In this document: positions 1 to 7,580 of the stretch, in pieces
Position numbering within the stretch: the stretch's first letter is position 1
Layout of the letters: the number at the start of each line of letters is the position of its first letter
NCBI GenBank assembly: GCA_003157225.1
Contig: PMIZ01000522.1
Span: 1-16,883, forward strand
From: Actinomycetota bacterium
Lineage (GTDB): Bacteria; Actinomycetota; Thermoleophilia; RBG-16-64-13
Length of the DNA stretch: 16,883 nt
Reading direction: 5' to 3'
Notes under the pieces: generated by a model
What the model was told of the DNA's origin: nothing
Databases searched by the model: none
The model's input: the letters and a program-made list of their open reading frames with translations, nothing else
Translations under genes and position numbers: made by a program

Positions 1-1
1 C

Positions 2-424
2 TTCTACTGCACGCCGACCGACATAAGTCTGGTCACGCAGGCCGGACAGAAGGTGACCGACGTATTCGGCACCGGCCTGGCCCCGGACGACCCGAATCTG
101 CCGCAAGGGGACAAGGACGCCATTGCCGACCTCAAGGCCAAGTACGGCAAGGACTTCACCACCGACTGCCTCGTGGGATACGGTCAGATCCTGCTCCTCG
201 CCCAGATGATCACCAAGGCTCAGAGTGTGGATCCCGCCAAGGTGGCGGAGACTTTCGCGACGCTGACGAATCCGGGCGACCTACAGGCGCTTAACGGGCC
301 GGCGTACGTTAGTGGCAAGCAGACCTACGGGGTCAATTGCCTCGTCGTGAGGCCCGTCCCGATCTCCCGCATAGTTGATGGCAAAGCGGAGTTCGTGCGG
401 ATGAACGACATAACCGTCCCGTAG
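2..424 (+). CDS. LIV-type ABC transporter substrate-binding protein, C-terminal part (partial)
   Basis: This is the last 140 residues of a periplasmic-binding-protein type I (Peripla_BP_6/LivJ-like) solute receptor; the gene runs off the left edge, and the GTG at 53 is an internal Val codon, not a start. Visible family features are the segment GYGQILLLAQMITKAQSVDPAKV, a helix pattern typical of the last lobe of these proteins (split here: GYGQILLLAQM then AQSVDPAKV), followed by a 'threshold/limit' loop and a final beta-strand stretch ending MNDITVP. The C-terminal lobe of the second receptor (14827-16149) has the same order of elements, including an AQSIDVEKV counterpart, so the two are paralogs. 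It lies 143 nt upstream of the permease genes and should feed that transporter. In this family the receptor sets the specificity for amino acids, aromatic acids, amides or similar carboxylates. The substrate cannot be deduced. Confidence 0.85.
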   Translation, partial: FYCTPTDISLVTQAGQKVTDVFGTGLAPDDPNLPQGDKDAIADLKAKYGKDFTTDCLVGYGQILLLAQMITKAQSVDPAKVAETFATLTNPGDLQALNGPAYVSGKQTYGVNCLVVRPVPISRIVDGKAEFVRMNDITVP

Positions 425-452
425 CCTCCAGCGAGAGAGTTCGAAAGATCGC

Positions 453-506
453 GGCTCGGCACTTCCATGGTTTGCACATTCAGAGATCACATGGGAGTGC
501 CGGGCC
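453..506 (+). terminator. Long intercistronic stem-loop between receptor and permease genes
   Basis: Positions 453-469 pair with 490-506 over 17 bp, with one G-T wobble and one mismatch, around a 20-nt loop. A short GGTTTT tract follows at 507-512. The arms can be checked by eye: CGGCACTTCCATG against CATGGGAGTGCCG. The position, after a receptor gene and before livH, fits a partial terminator or an mRNA-stabilising stem that lets the receptor be made in excess over the membrane subunits; that role is inferred. The T-run is weak, so full termination is unlikely. Confidence 0.65.
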
Positions 507-567
507 GGTTTTGTGCCAAAGTAGCGAGGACAACGCGCAGTCTCGAGAATAGATCGGGATATTGGTT

Positions 568-1431
568 ATGACGACTTCAGGATTGAGCGCCGGCATTCTG
601 AACGGCCTGTGCCTCGCCGGAATCTACGTTCTGGTAGCGCTGGGCATGATGCTGATACTGAGCATCATGAACATCTTGCAGTTCGCCCACGGCGAGGTCT
701 ACATGCTGGGGGCTTTCGTCACGTACTTCGTGGTCGTGCGCCTGGGAGGAAACTTCGTTCTCGCGGTGCTGCTGAGCATGGTCGCGATCGGAATACTGGG
801 TACCATCTTGGAACGAGTGATATTCCGGCCGTTGGTGGGCAAGTTCACTCCGGTTGTCTGTGCCGCGACAGGCTTGATGCTGATCCTGCAGAGCACGGCA
901 GTCCTCAGCTTTGGGCTCAATCAGAAGCAGTCACCGGCCATAGTCCCCGGCGGCATAAGGGTCCTGGGTTTTGTGGTTCCGTACGACCGGCTTCTTGCTC
1001 TCCTCACCAGTATCGTGCTGACGGGGATACTGTTCGTGTTCCTGAGGCGCACTCGGCTTGGGCTCGCCATCACCGCTACCTCGCAAAACCGCGAGGGCGC
1101 TTTGCTCCAAGGCATCAACCCGAAAGTGATGTACTCCTTCGTCATGACCGTCGGGAGCGCCCTGGCGGCGGTCGGAGGATCTTTCGCGGGGTCCATCTTC
1201 ACGCTGGATCCCTTCATGGGTTCGCTTGCGATGATGAAGGGATTCACCATCATCGTGATCGGGGGGATGGGCAGCCTGGGCGGGGTCGTTGTCGGAGGAT
1301 TACTGCTCGGATTGAGCGATAGTCTCACCGCAACCATCTTTAGCCCGGCGGTAGCAGCCATCTCTCCCCTGGTCATCGTAATACTGGTTCTGGTGGTACG
1401 GCCCAAAGGACTGTGGGGCCATGAAACCTAA
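568..1431 (+). CDS. livH: LIV-type ABC transporter permease LivH
   Basis: This is a 287-residue inner-membrane permease of the HAAT (branched-chain amino acid) ABC importer family; it pairs with LivM to form the channel. It opens with the family hallmark NGLCLAGIYVLVALGMMLI and then SIMNILQFAHGEVYMLGAF, which matches the LivH N-terminal signature. The rest is a run of hydrophobic helices, with the cytoplasmic coupling region near TATSQNREGALLQGIN (about residues 170-185) and the Gly-rich IVIGGMGSLGG helix. ATG 568 is preferred; an in-frame TTG two codons upstream (562) is possible. The last 11 nt overlap livM. The livH copy starting at 16289 is clearly paralogous (SIMNI.Q.AHGEVYM). Cargo can be amino acids, amides, urea or aromatic carboxylates in this family, so specificity is open. 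Confidence 0.93.
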   Translation: MTTSGLSAGILNGLCLAGIYVLVALGMMLILSIMNILQFAHGEVYMLGAFVTYFVVVRLGGNFVLAVLLSMVAIGILGTILERVIFRPLVGKFTPVVCAATGLMLILQSTAVLSFGLNQKQSPAIVPGGIRVLGFVVPYDRLLALLTSIVLTGILFVFLRRTRLGLAITATSQNREGALLQGINPKVMYSFVMTVGSALAAVGGSFAGSIFTLDPFMGSLAMMKGFTIIVIGGMGSLGGVVVGGLLLGLSDSLTATIFSPAVAAISPLVIVILVLVVRPKGLWGHET

Positions 1432-2464
1432 GCAGCTGACAGTCTCCGCGGGGCTGATCGTTGTACTCGTCTTCCTCTTCTCGCTCCCGACGCTGCTGAA
1501 CAGCCAGTACTGGACGCACGTGCTCATACTGAGCACTATTTCGGTAGTGATGGCGGTCAGCCTGCGCTGCCTGACTCGCGTCGGCCAGATCTCGATGGGC
1601 AGCGCAGGGTTCATGCTCGTTGGAGCCTACACGTCGGCCATCCTGGTAATGAAGGCGGGGTTCAACGGTTGGCTTTCGATTCTACTTGGTGGCATCCTCG
1701 CGTCGGTGATCGCCTTCGGGGCTTCCTTCCCCTTCCTGCGGGCGAAGGGAGTGTACTTCGCTATTCTGACCGTCACGTTGGCCGAAGCGCTACGCATGAT
1801 CGCTTTCTACTGGGTGAAGTTGACCGGAGGGTATTCGGGCATAGCGAGCATTCCCCCTCCGGAAGCCATCCGGCTACCGGGATTAGGCACGATCGGCTTT
1901 GACTCCAAGGCGCATTATTACTACCTCGTGCTGGTGATAGCCATCGTGTGCCTGGTCATCATGTACCGGCTCGAACGCTCTTGGCTGGGCCTCATGTGGT
2001 CGTCCATCAACGAGAACGATCAGTTGGCGAGGTCCTGCGGCATCAACATCAAGAGGCACAAGACGTTGCTGATTGTCGTAACTGCCTTCTTCATGGGCAT
2101 AGCGGGTGGTTTTTACGCCCACTACATGGGTACGATCACTCCTTCCGGAGACCCAGGCAGTCCCTTTGGGTTCACGGCCTCTCTTTATCTCATCATCTAC
2201 ATGATGGTGGGCGGAGAAGGCTACTTCGCCGGTCCCATCGTCGGCGCCTATCTTCTGACCATAGTGCCGGAGCTAGGGCGTTCGTTGCAGCAATACATCC
2301 CGCTTCTCATGGGGGCGGTACTGTTGCTGGTCGTCTTTGTGTTCCCCGAAGGTATCGTGGGGCTGGCCGCCAGACTGGTCAGGGTCGGCAAACGGATGCT
2401 GACCCGTGCCCAGTTGACTCCAGCGGTGGCGGATGTCAAGGAACCGAGCAGAGAACATGAGTGA
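1421..2464 (+). CDS. livM: LIV-type ABC transporter permease LivM
   Basis: This is a 347-residue second permease subunit of the HAAT importer. It shows many hydrophobic helices and the LivM signatures: RVGQISMGSAGFMLVGAY near residues 52-68, the ILTVTLAEALRMIAF stretch with the following loop LTGGYSGI near 130-142, and the cytoplasmic coupling loop SSINENDQLARSCGINIKRHK near 197-216 (segments shown are short parts). The C-terminal membrane segment ends VVFVFPEGIVGL, typical of LivM. The start codon lies inside the livH stop region (11-nt overlap) and the stop lies within the livG start (8-nt overlap), so translation of the set is coupled. It forms the heterodimeric pore with LivH. Confidence 0.93.
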   Translation: MKPKQLTVSAGLIVVLVFLFSLPTLLNSQYWTHVLILSTISVVMAVSLRCLTRVGQISMGSAGFMLVGAYTSAILVMKAGFNGWLSILLGGILASVIAFGASFPFLRAKGVYFAILTVTLAEALRMIAFYWVKLTGGYSGIASIPPPEAIRLPGLGTIGFDSKAHYYYLVLVIAIVCLVIMYRLERSWLGLMWSSINENDQLARSCGINIKRHKTLLIVVTAFFMGIAGGFYAHYMGTITPSGDPGSPFGFTASLYLIIYMMVGGEGYFAGPIVGAYLLTIVPELGRSLQQYIPLLMGAVLLLVVFVFPEGIVGLAARLVRVGKRMLTRAQLTPAVADVKEPSREHE

Positions 2465-3260
2465 GCCCGAACCATCAGTGATCCTCCAAATGCAGAACGT
2501 CTCGAGGCGGTTCGGAGGACTAGTCGCCACCGACAACGTCAGCCTGTCCGTCTATCAGGGCGAGATACTGGGCATAATCGGCCCAAACGGAGCCGGCAAG
2601 AGCACTATCCTCAACATGCTTTCGGGCATCCTCGCCCCGAGCTCCGGAGAGATTCTCTACAAAGGCACGAATATCGCCGGCTGGCCGGAACACAAGATGT
2701 CCATGCTGGGTATAGCCAGGGTGTACCAAGGCAACGTCCTCTTCCCCAACCTGACGTGCGAGAAGAACGTGCTGCTCGGGACCCACGGCCGCACGGCCCG
2801 GGGCTTCTGGGGGTCGCTGGTAGGAACTCGGTACAGCCATCGCATCGAGCGGGAGATGTTGTCCAAGGCGCTCGGCATACTACAGGTTGTTGGCTTGTCC
2901 GACTGTACGCAGGTGCAGGCTCACAATCTGCCGCATGGAAAGCAGAGGCTGCTCTGCCTGGCGGTGGCCCTAGCAAGCGACCCCGAGCTCCTACTCCTCG
3001 ATGAACCGGTGACGGGCATGAACGCCACCGAGGTCGCGGAGATGCTGCGGGTGATCCGGATGCTGCACGCGCAGACGGCAGTCACGAGCATCGTGGTGGA
3101 ACACAACATGCCCGCGGTCATGAGCCTCTGCGACCGGCTCGCGGTCATCAGCTACGGGGCGAAGATCGCCGAGGGCATACCCGCGGACGTTTCCCAGGAT
3201 CCTCGCGTGATAGAGGCTTACCTCGGGGCCGAAACCGGAGAGGATCAAGATGTTGCTTGA
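2457..3260 (+). CDS. livG: LIV-type ABC transporter ATP-binding protein LivG
   Basis: This is a 267-residue ATPase that powers the importer with LivF. Walker A is GPNGAGKST (residues 42-50), the Q-loop Gln is in ARVYQ (91), the ABC signature is the LivG-like variant LPHGKQ (158-163), Walker B is LLLLDEP (178-184), and the switch His is in VVEHNM. The family-typical PVTGMN follows Walker B. The C-terminal tail IAEGIP..VSQDPRVIEAYLG is the LivG/LivF-type ending. I chose ATG 2457 because the N-terminus then matches the family length and overlaps the livM stop; an ATG eight codons upstream (2433) is in frame but would add an uncharacteristic extension. The signature differs from LSGGQ, which is usual in LivG and not a sign of inactivity. 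Confidence 0.93.
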   Translation: MSEPEPSVILQMQNVSRRFGGLVATDNVSLSVYQGEILGIIGPNGAGKSTILNMLSGILAPSSGEILYKGTNIAGWPEHKMSMLGIARVYQGNVLFPNLTCEKNVLLGTHGRTARGFWGSLVGTRYSHRIEREMLSKALGILQVVGLSDCTQVQAHNLPHGKQRLLCLAVALASDPELLLLDEPVTGMNATEVAEMLRVIRMLHAQTAVTSIVVEHNMPAVMSLCDRLAVISYGAKIAEGIPADVSQDPRVIEAYLGAETGEDQDVA

Positions 3261-3957
3261 CATCAAAGACCTCTGGTGCCATTACGGCGGTGCGGAGGTC
3301 CTGAAAGGGATCACGCTCAGCGTTCCAGACGGGAAGATCGTCACCATCATCGGTGCCAACGGGGCGGGAAAGACCACGACTATGCGTGCCATCTCCGCAC
3401 TGAAGAGGCCCACGTCTGGGGTCATCACATGGCGAGATGAAAGGATCGACGTCCTTTCTCCTCAGGATGTCGTCCGGCGTGGCATCGTCCAAGTCCCTGA
3501 GGGCCGGCAACTCTTTCCCTTCATGAGCGTGATAGACAACCTCAAGGTGGGCGCCTACCTGCAGAAGGACAAGGAGCGGGTGCGCAAGAACCTGGAGGAC
3601 GTGTTTGCGCACTTTCCCGTGTTGAGCCAGCGCAAGGGGCAGAAAGCGAACACGTTGAGCGGCGGCGAACAGCAGATGCTCGCCATCGGGCGCGCTCTCA
3701 TGGCCGATCCGAAGTTGCTCTTGCTCGACGAGCCTTCCCTAGGGCTCTCCCCCATGAATGTACTGGAGATAGGCAAGATCGTGCGCAGTATCAACGAACG
3801 AGGGATCGGTGTCGTTCTGGTCGAGCAGAACGCGCGATTGGCTCTCGGTGTCGCTCACAACGCGTACGTCTTGGAGACGGGGTCTGTCGTACTGGCGGGC
3901 GAAGCCAAGGAACTCGCCAGAAGTGATCACATCAGGAAGGCGTATCTCGGGCGGTGA
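3250..3957 (+). CDS. livF: LIV-type ABC transporter ATP-binding protein LivF
   Basis: This is a 235-residue second ATPase of the importer. Walker A is GANGAGKTT (residues 35-43), VQVPEGRQLFPFMSV (80-94) is the LivF-type Q-loop region, the signature LSGGEQQ is at 136-142, Walker B LLLLDEPSLGLSP is at 156-168, and the switch motif is VLVEQN. It ends IRKAYLG, the usual LivF tail. The start overlaps livG by 11 nt, with GGAGAGGA just upstream as ribosome-binding site. The stop codon (3955-3957) sits inside the GTG start of the next gene, a glycyl-radical activase, so this transporter and the radical enzyme system are almost certainly on one transcript. Confidence 0.94.
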   Translation: MLLDIKDLWCHYGGAEVLKGITLSVPDGKIVTIIGANGAGKTTTMRAISALKRPTSGVITWRDERIDVLSPQDVVRRGIVQVPEGRQLFPFMSVIDNLKVGAYLQKDKERVRKNLEDVFAHFPVLSQRKGQKANTLSGGEQQMLAIGRALMADPKLLLLDEPSLGLSPMNVLEIGKIVRSINERGIGVVLVEQNARLALGVAHNAYVLETGSVVLAGEAKELARSDHIRKAYLGR

Positions 3958-4934
3958 TTGAGTTGGATGACATGCCCGCCGCGTGCGAGTCTCGGCCGGG
4001 TGAAGGGTCCGTTCGGCCTCAGGCGGTCTCGGCGCTCGTAACGAATATCCAGGGGTATTCCATCCACGACGGGCCTGGGATACGCACCGTCGTCTTTCTC
4101 AAGGGGTGCGGACTCGACTGTCAGTGGTGCAGTAATCCTGAGTGCATCTCGGGGCAGCCAGAGATCGGATTACTGCGAACTCTCTGCGACCAATGTGGTG
4201 CATGCGGAGAGGTGTGCCCCAACGGGGCGCTTGTGGCCGAAGCCGGCCGTATGCCTTGCGTCGACCGGCACCGGTGCTCGGGGTGCGGCACCTGCGTCTC
4301 GGTTTGCACCCGGAGCGCCTTGATTCTCTACGGCAGGCGGATGACGGTGGATGAGGTCTTTGACGCGGTGAAGGGCGACAAGATGTTCTACGACGCTTCG
4401 GGCGGCGGGGTGACCATGTCGGGAGGCGAGCCCCTGCTGCGGCCGCGGTTCGTTCGGTCTCTGTTCGAGCAGTGTCGCGAGGCCGGCATTCACACCTGCC
4501 TGGAAACCTCTGGGCATGTGGGCAAGTCGGCACTCGCGCAGGTGCTTCCCTTCACCGACTACGTGCTGTTCGACCTCAAGCTGCATGACTCGCGTCGGCA
4601 CCGGGAATATACCGGTCGGGCCAACGCGCTCATTCGCGCCAACGCCAGTGTCGTCGCACGAAGCGGGGTCGGGGTTTTGTTTCGGATGCCCCTGATCCCG
4701 GGCATAAACGATGGAGACGAGAACGTCGCCGAGACCGCGGCCTTTCTGCGGAGCCTGGGCGATCCGCCGCCTGGGCTGCAGCTGATGCCCTATCACCGTC
4801 TCGGCACAGGGAAGTACGAGTCGTTGGACCGGCCGTACTGCCTCGGTGACCTGGCCTCTCCGGCGCCCGAGAGCATCCTGCGGATCCAACAGGCTTTCAG
4901 AGCATATGGCTTGACGTGCACCGTGTCAGAGTAA
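3954..4934 (+). CDS. Glycyl radical enzyme activating enzyme (radical SAM, extra ferredoxin domain)
   Basis: This is a 326-residue radical SAM protein that installs the glycyl radical on a partner enzyme by reductive cleavage of S-adenosylmethionine; it should act on the product of the next gene. The family start IQGYSIHDGPGIRT leads to the catalytic cluster ligands C52-x3-C56-x2-C59. An inserted ferredoxin-like domain follows with C78/C81/C84/C88 and C108/C111/C114/C118, enough for two more 4Fe-4S clusters. SGGEP (156-160), the SAM amino-group site, is intact. Such an insert is typical of activases of dehydratase-, decarboxylase- and succinate-synthase-type GREs and is absent from the pyruvate formate-lyase activase. 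The GTG start overlaps the livF stop as GTGA; an in-frame ATG at 3972 is an alternative. The 30-residue tail before the first motif is long and unmatched. Confidence 0.95.
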   Translation: MIELDDMPAACESRPGEGSVRPQAVSALVTNIQGYSIHDGPGIRTVVFLKGCGLDCQWCSNPECISGQPEIGLLRTLCDQCGACGEVCPNGALVAEAGRMPCVDRHRCSGCGTCVSVCTRSALILYGRRMTVDEVFDAVKGDKMFYDASGGGVTMSGGEPLLRPRFVRSLFEQCREAGIHTCLETSGHVGKSALAQVLPFTDYVLFDLKLHDSRRHREYTGRANALIRANASVVARSGVGVLFRMPLIPGINDGDENVAETAAFLRSLGDPPPGLQLMPYHRLGTGKYESLDRPYCLGDLASPAPESILRIQQAFRAYGLTCTVSE

Positions 4935-4961
4935 CCAGCGATCACCGTATCGGAGCAACAA

Positions 4962-7409
4962 ATGCCTGTATCGCTACATTCAGAAGAGGAGCAGTTGACC
5001 CACCTGGACCGCGTTGCGCTGAGCGACCGCCTCTCGCGCCTTAAGGACGCGACGTTCGTCGCCAAGAGAAGGATCTCGGTCGATCGAGCCCGGCTCGCCA
5101 TGGAGTCCTGGATGGAGACCGAAGGCGAGGACATCGAGGTTCGCAGAGCGAAGCTATTCAAGAAGGTCGTAGAGAACGTTCCCATCGCCATCCACGATCT
5201 GGATGTGATCGTCGGCAGGGAGACGGAGCATCTGGTGGGAACCCCTATGTTCCCCGACGAGATCGGAGAAGGGGTCCCTGGTCTCTGGGACGAGACCGAC
5301 GACATCGGGGGGATGCTCTTCCGCGGGGCCGTGACTCGGGCGGAAAAGGATGTTCTCAGGGAATGCTGCCGCTTCTTCGCCGGGAAGACGGCGCCGGACC
5401 ATGTGAACGCGGCTTGGGCGGCGATAGCCGGAACTTGGCCTCAGGACATAACCGACGCGAAGGGCAGGGATCCGAGCCCGGATTCAGGCTACTACCAGGG
5501 CATCACCTGCCAGGCGATGTGGGACAAGCTCCTAGCTGTGGGTGTGCGCGGCCTGATCGAAGAAGCCGAGAGCGGACTCGAGCGCTTCCGGCTGATGCAG
5601 GAGACTGACATCAGCAAGTTCTATTTCTGGCAGGCCGCCGTCATCGTCTGCGAGGCCATGATCGCGTACTCCCGGAGGTACGCCGCGCTGGCGCGCAGCA
5701 TGGCCGAGAACGAGCCCGACGATGGGCGAAGAGACCAGCTTGTTGACATTGCCGACATCTGCGAGTGGGTGCCCGAGCATCCGGCTCGGAGCTTCCACGA
5801 GGCTCTTCAATTCGTGAACCTCCTCGTGGTCGGCCGGGGGCTGGAAGCCATGTATCCCCTACTGCTCGGAAGGGTCGACCAGTACTTGTGGCCTTACTAC
5901 GAGCGAGATGTCGACGCGGGCCGTTTGACAGAGGAGAAGGCGGCGGATCTTCTGGCAAATGCGCTGATCCTCTGGGGGATGAAGACGGTGGTGCCGGTCG
6001 GCATCACTCAGGAGGAGACCCATCAGTTCAGCTATGCCATCAACAGCATCAACGTGGGCGGCGTCGACCGAGACGGTCACGATGCCTCCAATGAGTTGAG
6101 CTACCTGCTTCTTCACATGGTCGGACTGCTCCGGCTCTCGTCGCCCACGGTGTTGGTCAACTGGAACTCGGAGACGCCGCGCTGGCTGCTGCTCAAGGGA
6201 CTCGAGACGAACCTCAGGACAAAGGGCGGCATCCCTCTCTTCGAGAACAGCGATCACGTCGTCTCGTGCTTCGTGAACGACGGGATCCCCGTGGAAGACG
6301 CCAGGCTTTGGTACGGCCAGGGTTGCGTTACCCCGATCCTGCCCACGAACGTCGACCATAACGGCGCTCAGGGCAAAGGAGCGCTGAACGTCGCTCTCTA
6401 CCTGGACCTCGCCCTCCACGACGGCGTCTCGCAGATCACAGGCAAGAAGGTCGGCGTCGAGGTGGGCGACCCCCGCGACTTCAAGACCTTCGACGACGTG
6501 TACAGCGCCTTCAAGAAGCAGTACGAGTACGTGGTCAATCGGGTCATGTGGTTGGGCACTGTAGCGCAGGGCATCGAACCGCAGTACCTCCGCTTTCCAT
6601 TCAACTCGTGCATCACCGGCCCGGGGTGTCTCAAGAACGGACGGGACATCCTCATCACCGCTGCCGACCACAGCTACGGCATCAGCGACCGGGCCATCGT
6701 GGACACCGCAGACTCTCTTACCGCAATCAAGACGCTCGTGTTCGACCAGAAAGCTCTCAGCATGGACGAGCTCATGCATGCGCTCGACACGAACTTCGAG
6801 GGCGAGCGGGGAGAAGAGATACGGCGGATGTGCCTTGCCGCGCCGAAGTTCGGCAACGACCTCGACGAGGCCGACCTCGAGGTGCGGGACGTGGGCGCGT
6901 TCTCGGGGAGCATCATCAGAGCCTACAAGAACCCCTTCGATGTGCCGTGCAAGATCTCTCGCGAAGGGCTCTCCTGGCACTACTTCGGGGGCTTGGGCGT
7001 AGGCGCGCTGCCCAACGGCCGCAAAGCCAAAGAGCCGCTCAACGACGGGTCTATTTCGCCCATGCGTGGAGCGGACAAGCTTGGCCCGACGGGCGTGCTG
7101 CGCTCTGCCCTCAAGGCCGGCTTCAAGGAATCGTACGCTTCATGCCTCAACCAGAAGTTCTCAGGCACCGTTATGCAGAGCCTCGAAAGCCGAGAGAAGC
7201 TGGCCACCCTCACCGACACGTTCTTTAGAAACGGCGGCCAGCACATCCAGTACAACCTGGTTGACAAAGACGAGCTCCTCGACGCCAAGATCAATCCCGA
7301 GAACCACAGGGATCTGGTGGTGAGGGTAGGCGGATTCAGCGCCTACTTCGTAATGCTCTCGCCGGAGATCCAGGACGACGTTATCTTGAGGAGTGAGCAG
7401 GGTTGTTAG
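4962..7409 (+). CDS. Glycyl radical enzyme of unassigned subtype (PFL-like superfamily)
   Basis: This is an 815-residue, full-length glycyl radical enzyme. The C-terminal radical motif is RVGGFSAYF (788-796) with radical Gly791, followed by QDDVILRSEQ (804-813). The thiyl Cys is C455 in YGQGCVTP (451-458). Other superfamily landmarks are PARSFHEALQF (274-284), the loop GALPNGRKAKEPL (681-693), GPTGVL (708-713), and LNQKFSGTVM (729-738). Residue 457, two after the thiyl Cys, is Thr. Glycyl-radical diol dehydratases, choline TMA-lyase, hydroxyproline dehydratase and the arylacetate decarboxylases have Glu there, and pyruvate formate-lyase has a double Cys (CCVSP). Those classes therefore do not fit. 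An X-succinate-synthase relative or a new class remains possible, but no small BssB/BssC-like subunit gene or CoA-ligase is nearby. ATG 4962 has CGGAG upstream, 27 nt after the activase. No microcompartment genes are in the window. Confidence 0.93.
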   Translation: MPVSLHSEEEQLTHLDRVALSDRLSRLKDATFVAKRRISVDRARLAMESWMETEGEDIEVRRAKLFKKVVENVPIAIHDLDVIVGRETEHLVGTPMFPDEIGEGVPGLWDETDDIGGMLFRGAVTRAEKDVLRECCRFFAGKTAPDHVNAAWAAIAGTWPQDITDAKGRDPSPDSGYYQGITCQAMWDKLLAVGVRGLIEEAESGLERFRLMQETDISKFYFWQAAVIVCEAMIAYSRRYAALARSMAENEPDDGRRDQLVDIADICEWVPEHPARSFHEALQFVNLLVVGRGLEAMYPLLLGRVDQYLWPYYERDVDAGRLTEEKAADLLANALILWGMKTVVPVGITQEETHQFSYAINSINVGGVDRDGHDASNELSYLLLHMVGLLRLSSPTVLVNWNSETPRWLLLKGLETNLRTKGGIPLFENSDHVVSCFVNDGIPVEDARLWYGQGCVTPILPTNVDHNGAQGKGALNVALYLDLALHDGVSQITGKKVGVEVGDPRDFKTFDDVYSAFKKQYEYVVNRVMWLGTVAQGIEPQYLRFPFNSCITGPGCLKNGRDILITAADHSYGISDRAIVDTADSLTAIKTLVFDQKALSMDELMHALDTNFEGERGEEIRRMCLAAPKFGNDLDEADLEVRDVGAFSGSIIRAYKNPFDVPCKISREGLSWHYFGGLGVGALPNGRKAKEPLNDGSISPMRGADKLGPTGVLRSALKAGFKESYASCLNQKFSGTVMQSLESREKLATLTDTFFRNGGQHIQYNLVDKDELLDAKINPENHRDLVVRVGGFSAYFVMLSPEIQDDVILRSEQGC

Positions 7410-7444
7410 GATACCGAGGCATGGATGATCCGACCGGCTTGGCA

Positions 7445-7540
7445 GGCTGCTGAAAAAGGACGCCTCGCCGGGTGCCCACCGCGGGCGTGGGCGCGCTGGG
7501 TACGCGCGAGCCTTGGTGGCCGGGGCTTCGTTTTGCAGCC
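7445..7540. repeat. Imperfect inverted repeat / large hairpin in the GRE-SnoaL gap
   Basis: The 171-nt gap holds an imperfect palindrome of about 96 nt. GGCTGCTGAAAAA (7445-7457) at one end is mirrored by TTTTGCAGCC (7531-7540) at the other. Inside, CGCCTCGCC-like and CCACC segments face GGCCGGGGC and GGTGG, and a small GCGCG/CGCGC stem lies at the centre (7491-7495 with 7503-7507). The outer arms resemble the ends of small non-autonomous transposable elements, but no target-site duplication is obvious. It could also work as a terminator or processing stem after the GRE gene, since CCTTTAA follows. The RBS of the next gene (AAGGAGAG, 7563-7570) lies just downstream. Confidence 0.5.
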
Positions 7541-7580
7541 GCCTTTAAGGACCAGAGACACGAAGGAGAGTTAGCTAACT

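Noticed and set aside
5859..6980. 373-codon open frame on the minus strand inside the GRE gene
   Set aside because: It lies fully opposite a clear GRE gene with intact motifs; its translation is His/Asp/Val/Leu-rich without recognisable domains, as expected of antisense frames in GC-rich genes.
4962..7409. Choline TMA-lyase, glycerol/propanediol dehydratase, hydroxyproline dehydratase, 4-hydroxyphenylacetate decarboxylase or pyruvate formate-lyase
   Set aside because: The catalytic Glu of Cys-X-Glu is Thr here, the PFL double Cys is missing, and no microcompartment, phosphotransacetylase or small decarboxylase-subunit genes are nearby.
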